Of a stretch of 63,972 nucleotides of DNA, positions 42,724 through 51,412 are shown piece after piece (position 1 is the first letter of the stretch; every line of letters starts with the position of its first letter). Source of the DNA: Caldifarciminota bacterium (GTDB lineage: Bacteria; Hydrothermota; Hydrothermia; UBA1063; CAJXJZ01); the NCBI GenBank assembly GCA_026986775.1, contig JALSNX010000004.1, positions 133,622 to 197,593 of the forward strand. The letters are read 5' to 3'. A program made the translations under genes and the position numbers. Under the pieces are notes generated by a model, which was given only the letters and a program-made list of their open reading frames with translations, had not been told where the DNA came from and did no database searches.

Positions 42724-44756
42724 TGTTGTCACTAATTCTTTTATCTTTAACTCAATTTATTATAGAGCCCGGGTTGTGTAAAAGTATAAACCGTGATAAT
42801 TATTTTGAAGGTGCAATCTTGAAAAAATGCACTCCGGTCATATTGAAGGACTTTCATATGTTTTCACCCCAGAAAAACTCACCCCCTTCCGACTCTACAA
42901 AACTGTTTATTTACAGAACTAAAGATGGTTTACTTTATGTCTTCCAGAATTATGCAAAAAATCTGAATGCCATAAAAAAAACGGTGCTCAAAAGAGATGT
43001 TGATCTAAATAAAGTGGATGATTACGATGCCATTTTTATTTCATCCGAAGAGGATATATCAAACATTTATGTGTTTTTCGTTAATCCTGCTGGCACGCAG
43101 AAAGATTTACTTGCGCTAAACAAAGGAAATGGTGGGGCCGAATGGGATGGTGATTGGGAGGCAGATGCAAAAATTACTACATACGGGTGGAGGGCCTCTT
43201 TATTTATCCCGTATTCGGACCTGCCCCCTTCAAAGACAAACAGATGGAGAATAAACTTTCTGAGAAAAAACAGAAGTATAAATCCATCCGAATTGTATGT
43301 TTTCTATATGCCTTCAACTGACAATATACTGGACCTGAGTGGGGCGCCTTTACTAAAAATAAATAACGTATCAATCCAGCCAAAATTTATCTTTTTAAAC
43401 CCGTATTTTCTTGGGAAAATACTTGAAGATGGACAGGGGAATGGAGTAATAGAAAAAAAGGCCGGGTTTGATCTGGATATATCTACAAGAAGTAAGACAT
43501 TTAGGCTTTTTACTTCCCTTAGACCTGATTTTAATTTTATAGAGGCCGATGAGGAACACATTATTTTTGACGATTATGGGTATTATCTCAATGAAAAAAG
43601 GCAATTTTTCTTGATGAAACAAGAATTATACAACAATGCACTTTTTAAAACCATATATACAAGGAAAATAGACAGTTTTGATTTCGGAACAAATGTATAT
43701 TTTATGCCATTTAATAGAATAGAAATAAACACATTTGTGCTCCAGAGAGATATGGGAAGTGATGGTTCTGGAAAAATAGCAGATTATGCTGGAATTTTAA
43801 AATATAGTGCCAGAAACTTCAATTTGCAGTTAAATATGAGTGGTGAAGGTAGAAATAGGTGTTATGATTTTATATCTGGTGGGTATTTCTTAAGTGTTAA
43901 TGCATTTCTTCAGGTAAGCAGGTATAATAACCTGACAGCAAAATCCCTTGAGATATCAAGAAATAATGATGGCCCAGGTGTTAACTGGTATGCAGGTTTT
44001 CTGGATATTCCTCCTGATTTTAATCCTCCTCTTGGATACCTGCTTATTCCTAAAAATGCTCATGGATTTAAGAGGATTCAGGGTAACGTATCTTACAGAA
44101 AATACTTAAGAAATGACGTGCTTAACTATTTAGAGCCAGCCATTGGGATTTTGAAAGAAAGTGATAAGAATAACAAACCATGGCGTGATATAGTGACTGG
44201 AAACATTGAATTAGATGGTAAGATTGGCCGTTTAGAATATGCAACTTCTGTAATTCTTACACTGGAGAAGAAAATAAGTGATGGTGATACTTCAAAATAC
44301 TACAATAATTTTACCCAGGGAATGTATATTATCCTGAGAAATGAAAATGGTAATTCATCCTTGAGTTTTTCAATTAATACGGGAAGATATCAGGGTGAAA
44401 ATCTTCTCTACCCGAGCGCAAGTCTCTTTTTCCGTCCTGCTGATAATCTTAATATGAGTATCTATGCGGCTTCCATGAGAATGGGAAGTGAAAGTGTTAG
44501 AAAACTTGTTTATTCTCGTATAGGGTGGAAAATCAGTAAAAAAGCACACATGTCCAATTTTGTTCAATGGAGCAATAAATATGGAGAACTTTTACTGAAC
44601 TTAATATTCCAGTATAGACTGAATTCCCGCACATATCTGTATGTAGCAGTGAATGAAATTCACAGACTTACAAATGAGGATATAAAACACTCATCTATAG
44701 GCTTAATACTCAAAGGTATAGCTATAAAAATGACGTATAACCTCGGTATATTGTAA
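42720..44756 (+). CDS. DUF5916-like outer-membrane barrel (copy A)
   Basis: A 678-residue protein with a signal peptide (~1-12), a degenerate CBM9-like domain (~30-200, WDGDWEADAKI, NFLRKNRS) and a large beta-barrel. The family hinge is recognisable as RPDFNFIEADEEH followed by NEKRQFFLMKQELY. It is a relative of the chromosomal protein at 14,069. Its fixed place between maturase and inner-membrane exporter suggests an outer-membrane exit or receptor for the modified peptide. This coupling is inference; no such role is established for the family. Confidence 0.78.
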   Translation: MMLSLILLSLTQFIIEPGLCKSINRDNYFEGAILKKCTPVILKDFHMFSPQKNSPPSDSTKLFIYRTKDGLLYVFQNYAKNLNAIKKTVLKRDVDLNKVDDYDAIFISSEEDISNIYVFFVNPAGTQKDLLALNKGNGGAEWDGDWEADAKITTYGWRASLFIPYSDLPPSKTNRWRINFLRKNRSINPSELYVFYMPSTDNILDLSGAPLLKINNVSIQPKFIFLNPYFLGKILEDGQGNGVIEKKAGFDLDISTRSKTFRLFTSLRPDFNFIEADEEHIIFDDYGYYLNEKRQFFLMKQELYNNALFKTIYTRKIDSFDFGTNVYFMPFNRIEINTFVLQRDMGSDGSGKIADYAGILKYSARNFNLQLNMSGEGRNRCYDFISGGYFLSVNAFLQVSRYNNLTAKSLEISRNNDGPGVNWYAGFLDIPPDFNPPLGYLLIPKNAHGFKRIQGNVSYRKYLRNDVLNYLEPAIGILKESDKNNKPWRDIVTGNIELDGKIGRLEYATSVILTLEKKISDGDTSKYYNNFTQGMYIILRNENGNSSLSFSINTGRYQGENLLYPSASLFFRPADNLNMSIYAASMRMGSESVRKLVYSRIGWKISKKAHMSNFVQWSNKYGELLLNLIFQYRLNSRTYLYVAVNEIHRLTNEDIKHSSIGLILKGIAIKMTYNLGIL

Positions 44757-44773
44757 AAAATCAGTTTTGAATA

Positions 44774-46498
44774 ATGAAAATGAAGAGGGGAAAATACGTC
44801 TCTATAATAAGATACATTTTAATTAAAAACAAAATCACTGTATTCTTAATAGTGTTCTTTACTCTACTCAGTCTTGGATTTCAATTCCCGATGCCTTTAT
44901 TGAGTAAATATGTATTTGATAATGTAATAATACCAGGGAAATCAGAACTCATGAGGGTCGTTATAATGCTATTTTCTATTTACCTTATAGGAAGACTTAT
45001 AAGTGTGTATTTTAAAAACAAATTACTTCTTAATTTTAAAAGCAGGACTTCTTGTAACCTTAGAATCCGGATTTTTGAGAGCTTGTTGCTTTCTCGTATA
45101 AAATCTATGGAAGTATACCAATCTGGTTATCTCGCAGAAAGACTGCATCAGGATAGCGATGAAGTAAGTAGATTTCTTGGTGATTCTGTGACTACACTTA
45201 TTGAGAGTATTCTATTGTTCGCAGGAGGAGCTATATTATCATGGAAAATTTCACATAAACTTGCTTTAATATCATACATGATGTTACCACTTTATGCAAT
45301 TAGCATAAAAGTCTGGGGTAAAAGACTTTACGAGCAACAACAAAACTTTAGAGATACCCGATCCAGGTCTTATAATAGCGCGAGTGCGTATTTAAAAAAT
45401 ATTACTTATATAAAGAGCCTTCCTTTTCCTCAAGAGCTCATAAAGATGTTTGAAAAGTATAGTTTATTATTACTCAAAAGTGAGAGGAGTGTCCTTAACA
45501 CTTCATTACTCGCCTCTCTAACTGTTCAGACAATAGGATTTATCTCCCCCGTGATAATACTTATTTATGGCGCTTATGAAGTAATTAATTCCAGGCTTAC
45601 AGTAGGAGGATTGATTGCCTTTAACTCATTTTTAGGATATATGTTTAATCCAGTCAAAAATTTCGTAAATATAAACCTTTTATATCAGAAAGGTAAAGCT
45701 TCGTTAGATAAAATTCTGGAATTTGTGTCTTTACCGGTGGAAGAAAGTGATCTTGATGAAATATCGGAATCTAAAATCCAGAATTTTGATATATTGTTCA
45801 ATAACGTATCATTTTCACATTACGGGCATGAAGAAAACAAAATTGTATTCAGTAATTTGAATCTTTATATACCGCATGGGAGTTTCACTGTAATAAAGGG
45901 CAGATCAGGTGGAGGCAAGACAACCCTGTTTAAGTTGTTATTAAGAATTTATGACCCTGAATATGGTGGTGTGTTAATTGGTAACAAGGATATAAAGACA
46001 ATTCCTTTACAAACGTTACGGAATATGATAGGTTATGTACCTCAACATCCTGTACTTTTACCGGAAACCATTGCAGATAATTTGAAGATTATAAATCCGC
46101 ATGTTCCTATAGACAGGCTAAATAAAGTTCTGAGGTTAGCCTGTTGTGAATTTGTGTTTGGCCTGGAAAGAGGAATTTATACAAAAATAAATGAAATCAC
46201 TATGAACTTTTCGGGAGGAGAATTGGTTCGTATTAATCTTGCCATGGCACTTCTGAAAAATCCTAAAATACTCTTACTGGATGAGACACTGGCACATTTT
46301 GACTTTGATACAAAACTCTGTGTTCTAAATAATATTTTATTGTTAATTGTTCGAAATAATACTACAGTTTTACTTATTACACATGAGGATATAGGAGATC
46401 TTCTTAAAAGTTTACTGGTAAAGGATGAATTCAAACAAATACACCTGGTTAATATAGATCTTGATAAATTGATGCAGCAAGGGATTTATAAAAAATAG
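44774..46498 (+). CDS. Peptide-exporter ABC protein without C39 domain (copy A)
   Basis: A 574-residue half-transporter: six-helix membrane domain (~20-300) fused to an ATPase domain with Walker A GRSGGGKT (376-383), signature FSGGE (479-483), Walker B LLLDE and an H-loop His537. It resembles bacteriocin/lantibiotic exporters but starts directly with the membrane domain, so it has no C39 peptidase to cut at the Gly-Gly of the precursor; the leader must be removed by something else or retained. The ATPase domain is somewhat diverged (FSGGE for LSGGQ) but complete. Confidence 0.9.
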   Translation: MKMKRGKYVSIIRYILIKNKITVFLIVFFTLLSLGFQFPMPLLSKYVFDNVIIPGKSELMRVVIMLFSIYLIGRLISVYFKNKLLLNFKSRTSCNLRIRIFESLLLSRIKSMEVYQSGYLAERLHQDSDEVSRFLGDSVTTLIESILLFAGGAILSWKISHKLALISYMMLPLYAISIKVWGKRLYEQQQNFRDTRSRSYNSASAYLKNITYIKSLPFPQELIKMFEKYSLLLLKSERSVLNTSLLASLTVQTIGFISPVIILIYGAYEVINSRLTVGGLIAFNSFLGYMFNPVKNFVNINLLYQKGKASLDKILEFVSLPVEESDLDEISESKIQNFDILFNNVSFSHYGHEENKIVFSNLNLYIPHGSFTVIKGRSGGGKTTLFKLLLRIYDPEYGGVLIGNKDIKTIPLQTLRNMIGYVPQHPVLLPETIADNLKIINPHVPIDRLNKVLRLACCEFVFGLERGIYTKINEITMNFSGGELVRINLAMALLKNPKILLLDETLAHFDFDTKLCVLNNILLLIVRNNTTVLLITHEDIGDLLKSLLVKDEFKQIHLVNIDLDKLMQQGIYKK

Positions 46499-46499
46499 C

Positions 46500-46757
46500 A
46501 ATACCACACCCAGAAAACTTTTAACCCTAATTTCCCTATCGTTAACCTTAAATCTCGCTCATAAAACCCATTCGCCTCTACTCTGTCGCCATCCTTAAAT
46601 ATAAATCTCTCTCCGCTACCATCAAAGCATTCAATAACTCCTCTAATATCCCTATTATCGTGATGTTCTCTCCTGCCTGCATCCTCTCTATGTAATGATT
46701 CGCTACCGCACTTATATGCTCTTCTACTGGGCTCTTTTCTCTCCTCTTACTCCCCAT
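46500..46757 (-). pseudogene. IS256/Mutator-type transposase remnant (copy A)
   Basis: On the minus strand an ATG at 46,757 with a GGAGGAGG site opens a 59-codon frame (stop at 46,578) that resembles the N-terminus of Mutator-family transposases (LLNALMVAERD). After one base shift the frame continues as NGFYERDLRLTIGKLGLKV, the usual next segment of these enzymes, then stops matching at ~46,500. So only the first ~85 codons, with a frameshift, remain. It abuts the end of the cassette. The bases AATTGTGTAAAC on the minus strand near 46,814-46,828 may be part of its terminal repeat. Confidence 0.7.
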
Positions 46758-47185
46758 TTCTGCCTCCTCCTTCTTCTTCTCTTTACATCATTTTTTATCT
46801 CCTCTCCCGTTTACACAATTTTTGGGTATACTCCCCCAGAAGGCTTCATAAGAAACATTAATTTTATCTATCCTGGTATATTTAATTCTTTCTTAAGCAA
46901 ATAGATGTAATCTTTTTATTATGCAAATTTTAGACAGTGCTAAAACAGACCAGTCAAACATCTGTATAGAATCAATATAAAAATGCATTATCTGGATTGC
47001 CACAGCACAGCCTTTATCCCTTTGACATTGGGATCACCAATACCTGTATCTACAGAGAAGTAGAAGTAATAATTGATGGTTCTTGAATTGTTTGTATCAT
47101 TATTTGGCTCATGGATTCAACTATTTACCAGAACAATTAATATAGACAAATATTTAATGATCTTCATGCTAATTCAACATTTATA
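46758..47185. other. Gene-poor stretch between IS remnant and TAC module
   Basis: No complete gene is seen. A stop-bounded minus-strand frame (about 46,988-47,120) ending in DTGIGDPNVKGIKAVLWQS looks like the 3' tail of a lost protein gene, but has no start codon. Confidence 0.4.
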
Positions 47186-47629
47186 TTAAGATTTTTTTTC
47201 TTCTGCCTTTTGTGTCTTGTCTGGCACTACTTTTAATAATGGCATTACCAGAGGAGGCCACCCAAAACTCTGGGTTAGTGTTTGTATCCAGAATCTTAGA
47301 TATGGCCAGGCATTAACTAATAAAGAAGTCTCCTTAAAGATTTGAAGTGTTTCATCTGTGGGTACCGTATTAAATATATATTCAAGGTACAGTGACAACT
47401 TTATCTTGGCCATAATCCTTCTTGTTTTAGTATCTTTGAAGGATAGAATTATTGATACAACAGCACGCAGTAAGGTTTCCTCTATTTCAAATTCACTAAA
47501 CATTTTCTGCTCCACTTTTAGTTGTCCCTCAGGAGGGTGTGGAGAACGGAGTTTTGATTCAATGTTTTTCAACCGAATATTTTTGAGTTCCAAACCCTTA
47601 ATAAATTCGTTATAATTATTTTTGTTCAT
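47186..47629 (-). CDS. SecB-like chaperone of a toxin-antitoxin-chaperone module
   Basis: A 147-residue protein. Its C-terminal third carries the SecB hallmark: AWPYLRFWIQTLTQSFGWPPL corresponds to the (F/Y)P-x-R-E-x-I-x-x-x-x-x-x-x-x-F-P-x-L segment of export chaperone SecB, and the preceding part has the expected long strands. It is the third gene after a HigB-like toxin and an XRE antitoxin, the exact order of TAC systems (such as Rv1955-1957 of M. tuberculosis) in which a solitary SecB stabilises the antitoxin. It starts 14 bases after the antitoxin stop with a GGAGGT ribosome site. Confidence 0.75.
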   Translation of the reverse strand: MNKNNYNEFIKGLELKNIRLKNIESKLRSPHPPEGQLKVEQKMFSEFEIEETLLRAVVSIILSFKDTKTRRIMAKIKLSLYLEYIFNTVPTDETLQIFKETSLLVNAWPYLRFWIQTLTQSFGWPPLVMPLLKVVPDKTQKAEEKKS

Positions 47630-47643
47630 TACTAACCTCCGTG

Positions 47644-48135
47644 CTATGCAACATTAGACGGATAACCAGACATATACCTATCAACACCGGTTATATCGTA
47701 GTTTTCTTTGTTTTGCGCAGTTCTTTTATCTGGATTGTCTAATATATACGTTTCAATAGATGTATTGAAAATAAAAGATATTGAACTGTATTCTGCAGGT
47801 TTTCCAGTATCTGAAACCAATATATACACATATTTTTCAGGAAGCTTAATGTTTAAGCTAAGTTCAGCTCCAAGCGCCTTTAAATATTTCCAGATAGATT
47901 CTATTTGATGGTCATAGTTAGCATTTTCCAATCTTGAAACCCAGGATTGACTTACACCTAACCTTTTAGCAACTTCTTCCTGGGACAATCCTAAACTTTT
48001 TCTAATCTTTACCATAGCAAGAGTTATGTTCATCCTTAAAGTGTCTTCTTGCCTGATTTGTTCTTTTTCCTTGATTCCTTTCGTGGCGTTTTTTAGTACC
48101 TTAAATATATTTACCGCGCCTCTTTTTTTACTCAT
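47644..48135 (-). CDS. HigA-like XRE antitoxin
   Basis: A 163-residue protein with a helix-turn-helix at about residues 38-92 (IRKSLGLSQEEVAKRLGVSQSW region) typical of HigA antitoxins that repress their own promoter. A ~65-residue C-terminal extension follows, ending ...RYMSGYPSNVA; in TAC modules an extended C-terminus is the chaperone-addiction region recognised by the SecB-like partner. Its start codon overlaps the stop of the frame-restored toxin (TAATG). Confidence 0.85.
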   Translation of the reverse strand: MSKKRGAVNIFKVLKNATKGIKEKEQIRQEDTLRMNITLAMVKIRKSLGLSQEEVAKRLGVSQSWVSRLENANYDHQIESIWKYLKALGAELSLNIKLPEKYVYILVSDTGKPAEYSSISFIFNTSIETYILDNPDKRTAQNKENYDITGVDRYMSGYPSNVA

Positions 48136-48537
48136 TATTCACCACCTCCATTCTCTAATAATTTAATCAATTCTTTGAAGCGTGTTATTGCTAACTTTAT
48201 GATTTTTTGAGGTATCTTCTGGGTGTCTTTTTCCCATACTTTCGTTACATAAAGTTTTATCTCGGTTTTTTTTGCTCTCTTCTATACCGCATAATAATGC
48301 TCTCAAATTACTCCTTTTACCCTTGGTTATCCGCAGTTCAAATATACAAATTGTACCCATTTCTGACTTCTTAGAATGTATCTTATCAAAGATTTTAGTT
48401 GTTAGCATTATTTCTAATTGTTCACCATTAATGTATTCCAGTTTATTATGAAACTTTACTAATAATTTCTTATCCTTTATATTTTCTATCTCGTATTGCA
48501 CTGCTGGCAAAGTATCTCCACACAGTCTAATTTTCAT
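48135..48537 (-). pseudogene. HigB/Gp49-like toxin, frameshifted at an A8 run
   Basis: From the ATG at 48,537 a frame reads a RelE/HigB-like toxin (FELRITKGKRSNLRAL strand) for ~88 residues, then loses similarity after eight A (minus strand; T8 at 48,266-48,273). A one-base shift there restores a typical C-terminus (KKTEIKLYV, then DTQKIPQKIIKLAITRFKEL) that stops at 48,135-48,137, overlapping the antitoxin ATG. Unshifted, the frame ends at 48,163 with an unrelated polar tail. HigB toxins cleave mRNA on the ribosome. The shift may be decay, programmed slippage or a sequencing error. Confidence 0.75.
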
Positions 48538-48555
48538 GATATATATAGCATAAAT

Positions 48556-48584
48556 AGTATAGTCTTTTTTGTAGGGTGTGTCAA
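48556..48584 (-). promoter_or_regulatory. Promoter of the TAC operon with overlapping operator-like repeat
   Basis: On the minus strand TTGACA (48,584-48,579) and TATACT (48,561-48,556) are 17 bases apart, 18 bases before the toxin ATG. The -10 box is within an imperfect palindrome TATACTATTTATGCTATA, a likely antitoxin operator. Confidence 0.75.
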
Positions 48585-48614
48585 GTCGAGGCGGCGCGGG
48601 TTGTTAACTTTTAT

Positions 48615-49121
48615 TTAACTTAACACCGTTAACAGCACTTTTAGTAATATATAAACCCCTACGGTTAAGGGTAACAGGTCATATACCTTGCTCACATACT
48701 GAAATTTCTGATTTGCTACAACTGAATTAGCTATAATTTGGTCTTTCAGGTCATCCTGAAAATCATCTTGATTTGCCTCTCTGAACTTTTTCAGGTTATT
48801 GGCTATATCACCCCAGAATATAATTGATACATAATCGTCTTTTTTAAGTAATTTTTTAGGGTCTATTCTGGGTTTTACCACCCTGGTAAAATAATAGAAG
48901 AACTTTACGATTAAACAGATCATCCACCCTAATAATAGAACCAGAGCAGTGAATAAAATACAATTAGACCCATAATGTTTTTGCAAAACATGCCATATCT
49001 CAGGAAAATCTTTCACAAGGAATCCCGTTAACACAACATAAAAGGCCAATAAAAAATTGGCCTTACTATCAGCCATCTTAATCTGGTCTATCACATAAGA
49101 TAGGTGTTTCCACCGGTCCAT
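48615..49121 (-). CDS. Pycsar-type membrane effector (DUF5706/PycTM-like)
   Basis: A 168-residue protein with two helices typical of PycTM effectors: residues ~18-36 beginning ADSKANFLLAFYVV, and ~55-76; then a soluble helical domain with FWGDIA and DQIIANSVVANQKFQYV, followed by a third helix near the C-terminus. DUF5706 proteins are the membrane effectors of Pycsar anti-phage systems: on binding cCMP or cUMP they disrupt the inner membrane. The gene starts one base after the stop of a nucleotide cyclase gene, the standard Pycsar arrangement. This gene appears intact. Confidence 0.82.
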   Translation of the reverse strand: MDRWKHLSYVIDQIKMADSKANFLLAFYVVLTGFLVKDFPEIWHVLQKHYGSNCILFTALVLLLGWMICLIVKFFYYFTRVVKPRIDPKKLLKKDDYVSIIFWGDIANNLKKFREANQDDFQDDLKDQIIANSVVANQKFQYVSKVYDLLPLTVGVYILLKVLLTVLS

Positions 49122-49122
49122 G

Positions 49123-50044
49123 TTATTCTCCTTGTAGAACTTGCAGAATGGGAAGTTTGTAGGTACCAGTTTCTTTCGCTTCTAATGTCACAATCCTTTC
49201 CTCATTAACGCGCAACAATACAGTTTTGTCTATGTTTGTTCTGAAAAACTCTGTAGTGTTTTTGATTTTTTCGATAGGTATGGGATCCCATTTAGTGAAA
49301 AGAATGCCAATAACATTCTGATTAAAAGGATTACCCAGCTCATATTCCCGCGGCGCATTCTGGCATGCCTTTGCAGCCATCCATGTAGCGCTACTTACAA
49401 ATTTCTTTTCATTTCCAAACCAGATTTTGTATCCTTTTCCTTTTGAAATCCCTATATGGATAAGCGAAAAAGTTCTGTTATTGTCGTCAACGTTAATCAA
49501 ACCATGTTTCTCGGAGTAATCTCTAAGTAATTCTGCAATGTATAATAATCTTAACAGATGCTCATATGGTGGAATATCGCCTGTTTTAATAATGAAGGAT
49601 GCTCCATCACCTGTGTGTTCAATAAACTCACCCACTTCCCTTAAAAATGTCTTATATATGTTTTTAAAAGCATTATAAAAGTATTGAAAATAACAAATCC
49701 TGTATAACTTTCTTGTTCTTTAAAATAATGGGTGGAGTTAGTAAAATCAACGTAAACTATCCACGCCTTTAAGGGCCTTGAGGGATCCTCAAACCTTACT
49801 GTTTCTTCAGGAATTGATAGATCTCCTATTTCTGCTTCTACTCCAGCAAACTTTCTTAAAGACTCTAAAGTTACCGTATCAAGATTCATGTCAGCAATTT
49901 TGGCTATTCCAAGCCATATATCAAGGGGGCTGTCTCAACTATGTCTTGCAAGTTGAGTATAAAAGTATATTTGGTGCTAGTAAGCCTCTTATAACTATAA
50001 ATGTGTCGTTTTAACTCTTTTAACTGTTTTACAGTACTATCCAT
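49123..50044 (-). pseudogene. Pycsar-type class III nucleotide cyclase, two frameshifts
   Basis: Three consecutive frames assemble into one ~307-residue cyclase if a base is added at two short homopolymers. Part 1 runs from ATG 50,044 (AGGAGGT site) to G5 at 49,925-49,929; part 2 to about 49,661-49,680; part 3 to the stop at 49,123. Part 2 holds the first metal-binding Asp (YVDFTNST), part 3 the second (GDGASFIIK). With the DUF5706-like effector directly downstream this is probably a PycC making a cyclic pyrimidine nucleotide upon infection; specificity is not readable. As written the gene is broken. Confidence 0.78.
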
Positions 50045-50068
50045 AACATACCTCCTATTGTTTGGCCA

Positions 50069-50097
50069 TATATACAAACATCCATCCGAACTGTCAA
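50069..50097 (-). promoter_or_regulatory. Promoter of the Pycsar pair
   Basis: On the minus strand TTGACA (50,097-50,092) and TATATA (50,074-50,069) with a 17-base spacer, 24 bases before the cyclase ATG. Confidence 0.7.
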
Positions 50098-50481
50098 GTA
50101 TTTTTACTTTGGAATAATATGAAGCAATAAATAGATATTCTAATAATCCCGAATCAAAATCGCTTAAATTGGTTATTTATTTCCTTTGACCCAATGTTTA
50201 TAAGGTTTTTATTAAGATTCAATATTTCTAATAAAATAACCGTTATTTTCAATTTGAAGCGCTTCTACTCCAAATTTTCTATTTCTTCTATCGTCCTGTA
50301 TTTTCCGGTAATGGTGCTGTTATATACATATAAGGTAATTGACTATTTTTCATCACCTCAGGAATGATACTATTGTGAAAAGCAGAATCCCTTATTACAG
50401 TGCCACAATGCAGACAATTATTTAACAGTTTTTTGATTTTGAAATCCCTCCTCTACCACATAAAATAATTAGGGAATAAAT
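50098..50481. other. AT-rich intergenic stretch without a clear gene
   Basis: No complete gene is seen. A minus-strand frame ending at 50,288 contains a CLHCG zinc-knuckle-like motif but has no start codon. It separates the divergently transcribed Pycsar and ABC genes. Confidence 0.4.
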
Positions 50482-51408
50482 ATGTTAATTCTAAAAAATA
50501 TAACGAAAATATATAGAAGTGGCTGGAAAAAGGTTTTAGCGCTTAAGGACATATACCTCACGATAAATTCAGGTGAAATCACGGTAATACTTGGGCCTAA
50601 TGGAGCCGGAAAAACGACGCTTTTTAAAATCATGGCAGGACTCGTATATCCAGACAGTGGAGAGATAATCATAAAAAACGAACACAAAAAATACAGTGTT
50701 GCCTATGTTCCCACAAGCGAACGGAGTTTCTATTTTCGTCTTTCAGGATGGGATAATCTGTATTTCTGGGGTGCACTCTGGAAACTGCCTAAAAGGGTTG
50801 TGAAAGATAAAGTAAATACATTTTTAGATAACTATCCCATGTTGAATATTGACGAGAAACTTCTTGAGAGACCTTATATGACATATTCACGGGGAGAGAA
50901 GCAGAAATTAAACCTTTTAAGGGCATTTATTACAAATGCAAAAATACTTTTACTGGATGAACCAACCTCCTTCACTGACCCTGTTTCTACTAACGAGATA
51001 CTGAATTTTGTCAGCCTTTACAGGAGAAACGAAGATGTGTATATACTATATGCCACACATAATTTAAAGGAGGCAGAACAGATAGCAGACCGTGCCATAC
51101 TGCTTAAAAAAGGTGCTGTAATCAGGGACCTAAGAAAAAACCATCTGAAAGAAATAAAAGAAAAGAGGTATATAAAAGTAGTTGCGGACAGGAGCAATTA
51201 CGAAAAACTCAAAAAAATCAGGTTAAATCATAATAAAACCTTTTCTTTTTCCGGTGCACTTTATATAGAAGTTGATAAGGCTAAAGAAGCAGAAAATACC
51301 TACAAATATTTATTGCAAATGCTTGAAAATACCAGCATTATGGCGGATATAAAGGTAGAACAGGCTACACTGGAGCATTTATTTATTGAGATGATGGAGG
51401 ATAAATAA
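50482..51408 (+). CDS. ABC transporter ATPase of a second exporter set
   Basis: A 308-residue ATPase with Walker A GPNGAGKTT, signature YSRGEKQKL, Walker B ILLLDEP and ATH H-loop, plus a ~90-residue C-terminal domain. It is similar in architecture to, but clearly distinct from, the cassette ATPase at 38,496. The permease gene begins 4 bases after its stop. Probably the energy subunit of an ABC-2 exporter or self-protection pump. Confidence 0.9.
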   Translation: MLILKNITKIYRSGWKKVLALKDIYLTINSGEITVILGPNGAGKTTLFKIMAGLVYPDSGEIIIKNEHKKYSVAYVPTSERSFYFRLSGWDNLYFWGALWKLPKRVVKDKVNTFLDNYPMLNIDEKLLERPYMTYSRGEKQKLNLLRAFITNAKILLLDEPTSFTDPVSTNEILNFVSLYRRNEDVYILYATHNLKEAEQIADRAILLKKGAVIRDLRKNHLKEIKEKRYIKVVADRSNYEKLKKIRLNHNKTFSFSGALYIEVDKAKEAENTYKYLLQMLENTSIMADIKVEQATLEHLFIEMMEDK

Positions 51409-51412
51409 GTCC

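Larger units (their letters stand above)
38454..46714 (+). repeat. Large direct repeat, copy A (RiPP cassette)
   Basis: This block recurs at 55,712-63,972 with a constant offset of 17,258 bases. By eye the only differences are about twenty substitutions clustered within the first ~660 bases (the 5' part of the ATPase gene); from about 39,112 onward the copies appear identical, and copy B runs to the window edge, so the true length is greater. Confidence 0.95.

Noticed and set aside
46695-46904. A 69-codon plus-strand hydrophobic frame in the IS remnant
   Set aside because: It is the complement of the transposase fragment; the minus-strand reading explains the sequence better.
50288-50441. 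Minus-strand frame with a CLHCG motif upstream of the Pycsar region
   Set aside because: No start codon or ribosome site and no flanking similarity, so not reported as a gene.
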